Below, piece after piece: positions 17,414 to 19,346 of a DNA stretch of 19,346 nt. The stretch comes from Conoideocrella luteorostrata (Eukaryota; Ascomycota; Sordariomycetes; Hypocreales; Clavicipitaceae), in the NCBI GenBank assembly GCA_032433595.1, contig JASWJB010000527.1:1-19346 (forward strand), in the 5' to 3' direction. A model generated the notes under the pieces. It worked only from the letters and a program-made list of their open reading frames with translations. It was not told the origin of the DNA and did no database searches. Position 1 is the first letter of the stretch, and each line of letters opens with the position of its first letter. The position numbers and the translations under genes were made by a program.

Positions 17414-18480
17414 TCCTAGTAAAAGGAACACGGCCCACAGTCTGGTCCTTTTTCTGCTTATAACCTCCTCCCTTTCCGCTTACCACTCAAGCGAAAAACC
17501 ACCCATCCCGCCGGCATTTTGTGCGCTGCCCGCCGCAGAGTTGCCGCGCGCGCCGGGAGCGGCTTGCTTTGCATCGCATCGTGCTCTGTGCGTTGGTGCG
17601 AATCTTTTGCGCCAGGTTTCGTGGCGGTACGAGCGCTGGTCGTTGAGTTATCGTTGGTGCGAGCTATGTACTTATTTTGGCCAATTGCCCACCCGGTGAT
17701 TTATTTAATGCCTTGCCATTTATCGCCCCTTGTGCACTGGGCTCTTGTGCATCTTTTGCACTAGGTTTGGCGTTATCCGGCGCGTTGGTTGTGGTGTTGC
17801 AGCTGTGCTGGGTCGGAAGCCCCTGAGGCTGAATTGCTGACCTGGCGACCAAGCAGGTTTTTTGTAGATTACGCAGCAGATGTTTTATTTCGCGCCCTGA
17901 CTTTTATTTAATTATATACGCTACGCCCCTGTGCATCTTTTACACCAGGTTCCGACCTGTCTCGTGGCATTGCCGCTGTGCTGTGCTGTGCTGATTATTG
18001 CTGTACGTCGCTCGTACGCCCCCCTGATTCCCGACCGAGCAAGTTTTTCGTAGACTACGCACTGGGTGATTTATCTCACGCCCTGCCTTTTATTGCACCG
18101 TGTGTAGCAGGCTCTTGTGCATCTTTTACATCAGGTTTGGTTTGGGGTTTGTGTCGGGGGGAATTGCTGTTGTGCTGCATTGCCGGGTCTGCAAGCCAGC
18201 CGCCCCCTGTCGCTGGATGACCTGACCACGGAGGTTCTTCGTAGATTGCACACCAGGTGTTTTGTTTCGTGCCCCGCAGTTGAGTGTGCCTTTTGTGCTG
18301 CATTTTTCTGCATCTTATGCGCTGGTTCTCTCTGCATCTTGTGCACTGGTTATTGTGCTGCGTTGTTGCTGTGGTTGTGCTACTCTTGTGCTACGTACCA
18401 GCCCCGTATGAGCTCACTCGCTGGTCCCCGACCGAGAAAACTCTGCTATTGCACCCTGGGGCTGCCTGCTATTCTTGCGT
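17414..18480. repeat. C-type repeat block C4 (right arm of inverted repeat at its head)
   Basis: The head contains CACAGTCTGGTCC, TCTGCTTATAACCTCC, CCCTTTCCGCTTACC, AAGCGAAAAACCACCCATC and CCCGCCGCAGAGTTGCC. Units then repeat at about 180-205 bp: GAAGCCCCTGAGGCTG (about 17817), TACGCCCCCCTGATTCC (about 18014), CAAGCCAGCCGCCCCC (about 18192) and ACCAGCCCCGTATGAGC (about 18398), each followed by a GTAGATTACGCA-like stretch or its remnant. The tail at 18361-18480 matches window positions 1-125. No coding sequence is supported. Confidence 0.8.
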
Positions 18481-19346
18481 GGGCAGCAGCGGCAGCGGCA
18501 TCATTATCATCGGCGGCGGCATCATCAGTGCATCATCAGTGGCATCATCGGCGGCATCATCATCGTCAGCAGCGAGCAGCAGCAGCGGCATTATTGTCGT
18601 CAGCGGCATCATCAGCAGCAGCAGCATCAACGGCGGCGGCAGCGGCGGCAGCATCGTCATCGGTGGCAGCATCATCAGTGGCATCATCATCATCATCAGC
18701 AGCGCCATTAGCATCATTAATGGCTGACTCTTCCTCTCGTGAGTGCAGACGTTTCCCCTCTCCCAGGTGCTGACACCAGCAGCGGCGTTTCTTGCGTGGT
18801 GGTAGCATCCTGATCCTCATCGGCATCATCGTCATCATCATTATCGACGGCGGCGGCATCAGCATCATCGGCATCATCGGCACCAGCGGCACCAGTGGCA
18901 TTTCTCACGTGGGCAGCAGCATTCTCATTAGCAGCGGCGGAATCACAAGCAGCGGCAGCAGCATCATCATTATTATCGACTGACTTTTCCCCTCCCGACC
19001 GCTATAATCGTGACCAAAATCCTGACCTGTAGCTATCGTCATTATTATCAGCAGCATCATCATCAGCAGGTAACTCTTCCCTCTCCCGAGTGCTAACTTT
19101 TGCCCTTTGCTGACCGCTCCATCATCAACAGCAACAGCATTATCGTCGGCGCCGGTATCAGCGGCAGCGGCAGCAGCGATATTTCTACGTGGGCAGCAAC
19201 ATTCTTATCAGCAGCGGCGGCGGCATCATCGTCATCAGCAGCAACGAGCGCAGCGAGGCCGGGGGTTTGGGGGCTTGCCCCCATATCATCAAGCATTGTT
19301 GTTTACGCCGTGACTGTATATCATGGGGGCCCGCCCCCAAACCCCC
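18481..19346. repeat. A-type repeat block A4, truncated by the window end
   Basis: Triplet tracts with T modules (18470, 18785, 18900, 19180), S modules (18725, 19075) and a D module (18985). The stretch 18899-19210 aligns with 1690-2060 in the same order over more than 300 bp (for example AGCGGCGGAATCACAAGC and TTTTGCCCTTTGCTGACC in both). Frames rich in Ala/Ser/Ile/Met are triplet translations. Confidence 0.8.
19245..19346. repeat. GC-rich foldback element, copy 3 (cut by the window end)
   Basis: The left arm is the same as copies 1 and 2 (CGAGCGCAGCGAGGCC, GGGGGTTTGGGGGC). The loop is slightly longer than in copy 2, with TTGTTGTTTACGCCGTGACTG. The right arm begins ATATCATGGGGGCCCGCC and runs into the window end within its CCCCCAAACCCCC part. 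The nested palindrome reads GGGGGCCCGCCCCC here instead of GGGGGCGCGCCCCC. Confidence 0.85.

Overview
The window looks like a repeat-dense accessory region from a filamentous ascomycete (Pezizomycotina-like). The evidence is a spliced multidomain NLR-type gene with short fungal introns (52, 79 and 58 nt), characteristic fungal ankyrin and WD40 repeat types, and fragments of secondary-metabolism-type methyltransferases. Nothing points to a bacterium. The species cannot be told from the sequence alone.

Layout. About 60% of the window (1-10165 and 17111-19346) is non-coding repeat. It is built from three block types that recur in one fixed order, C then A then B. C blocks are GC-rich at their start and then run as degenerate 175-200 bp units rich in TGTGC/TTGCACCAGG. 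A blocks are CAG/CAT/CGG triplet tracts punctuated by three short conserved modules. B blocks are 70-78 bp degenerate tandem units centred on ACGAGCTCGT. The run is: C-end (1-125), A1 (126-2895), B1 (2896-4924), C2 (4925-5995), A2 (5996-6370), B2 (6371-8140), C3 (8141-8985), A3 (8986-9737), B3 (9738-10165), a unique gene block (10166-17110), C4 (17414-18480) and A4 (18481 to the window end). Three A blocks (A1, A3 and A4) carry a GC-rich foldback element. C4 begins with a perfect 146 bp inverted repeat.

The gene block sits where a B-to-C junction would be expected. Its centre is one minus-strand gene (10844-15790) that I reconstruct as four exons. Exon lengths sum to 4758 nt, an exact multiple of three, and encode about 1585 residues: an N-terminal purine-nucleoside-phosphorylase-like (PNP/UDP phosphorylase fold) domain, a short linker exon, a NACHT NTPase with intact Walker A and B motifs, and about 12 near-identical WD40 repeats. 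This is the architecture of fungal NLR-like proteins used in non-self recognition and programmed cell death (HET-E/HET-D-like NACHT-WD40 core with a nucleoside-cleaving-type N-terminal domain). I find no inactivating break in it.

On its 5' side, in the same orientation, lies the decayed ankyrin-repeat tail of a probable second NLR-type gene (16130-16634, with an in-frame stop). On its 3' side is a degenerate LaeA/UMTA-like methyltransferase fragment (10220-10500). A second methyltransferase fragment, PKS-like, is embedded inside repeat block C2 (5038-5309), which suggests that the repeat family captures or is invaded by gene pieces. Together these fit a rapidly turning-over accessory island, with the NLR as its only apparently intact gene.
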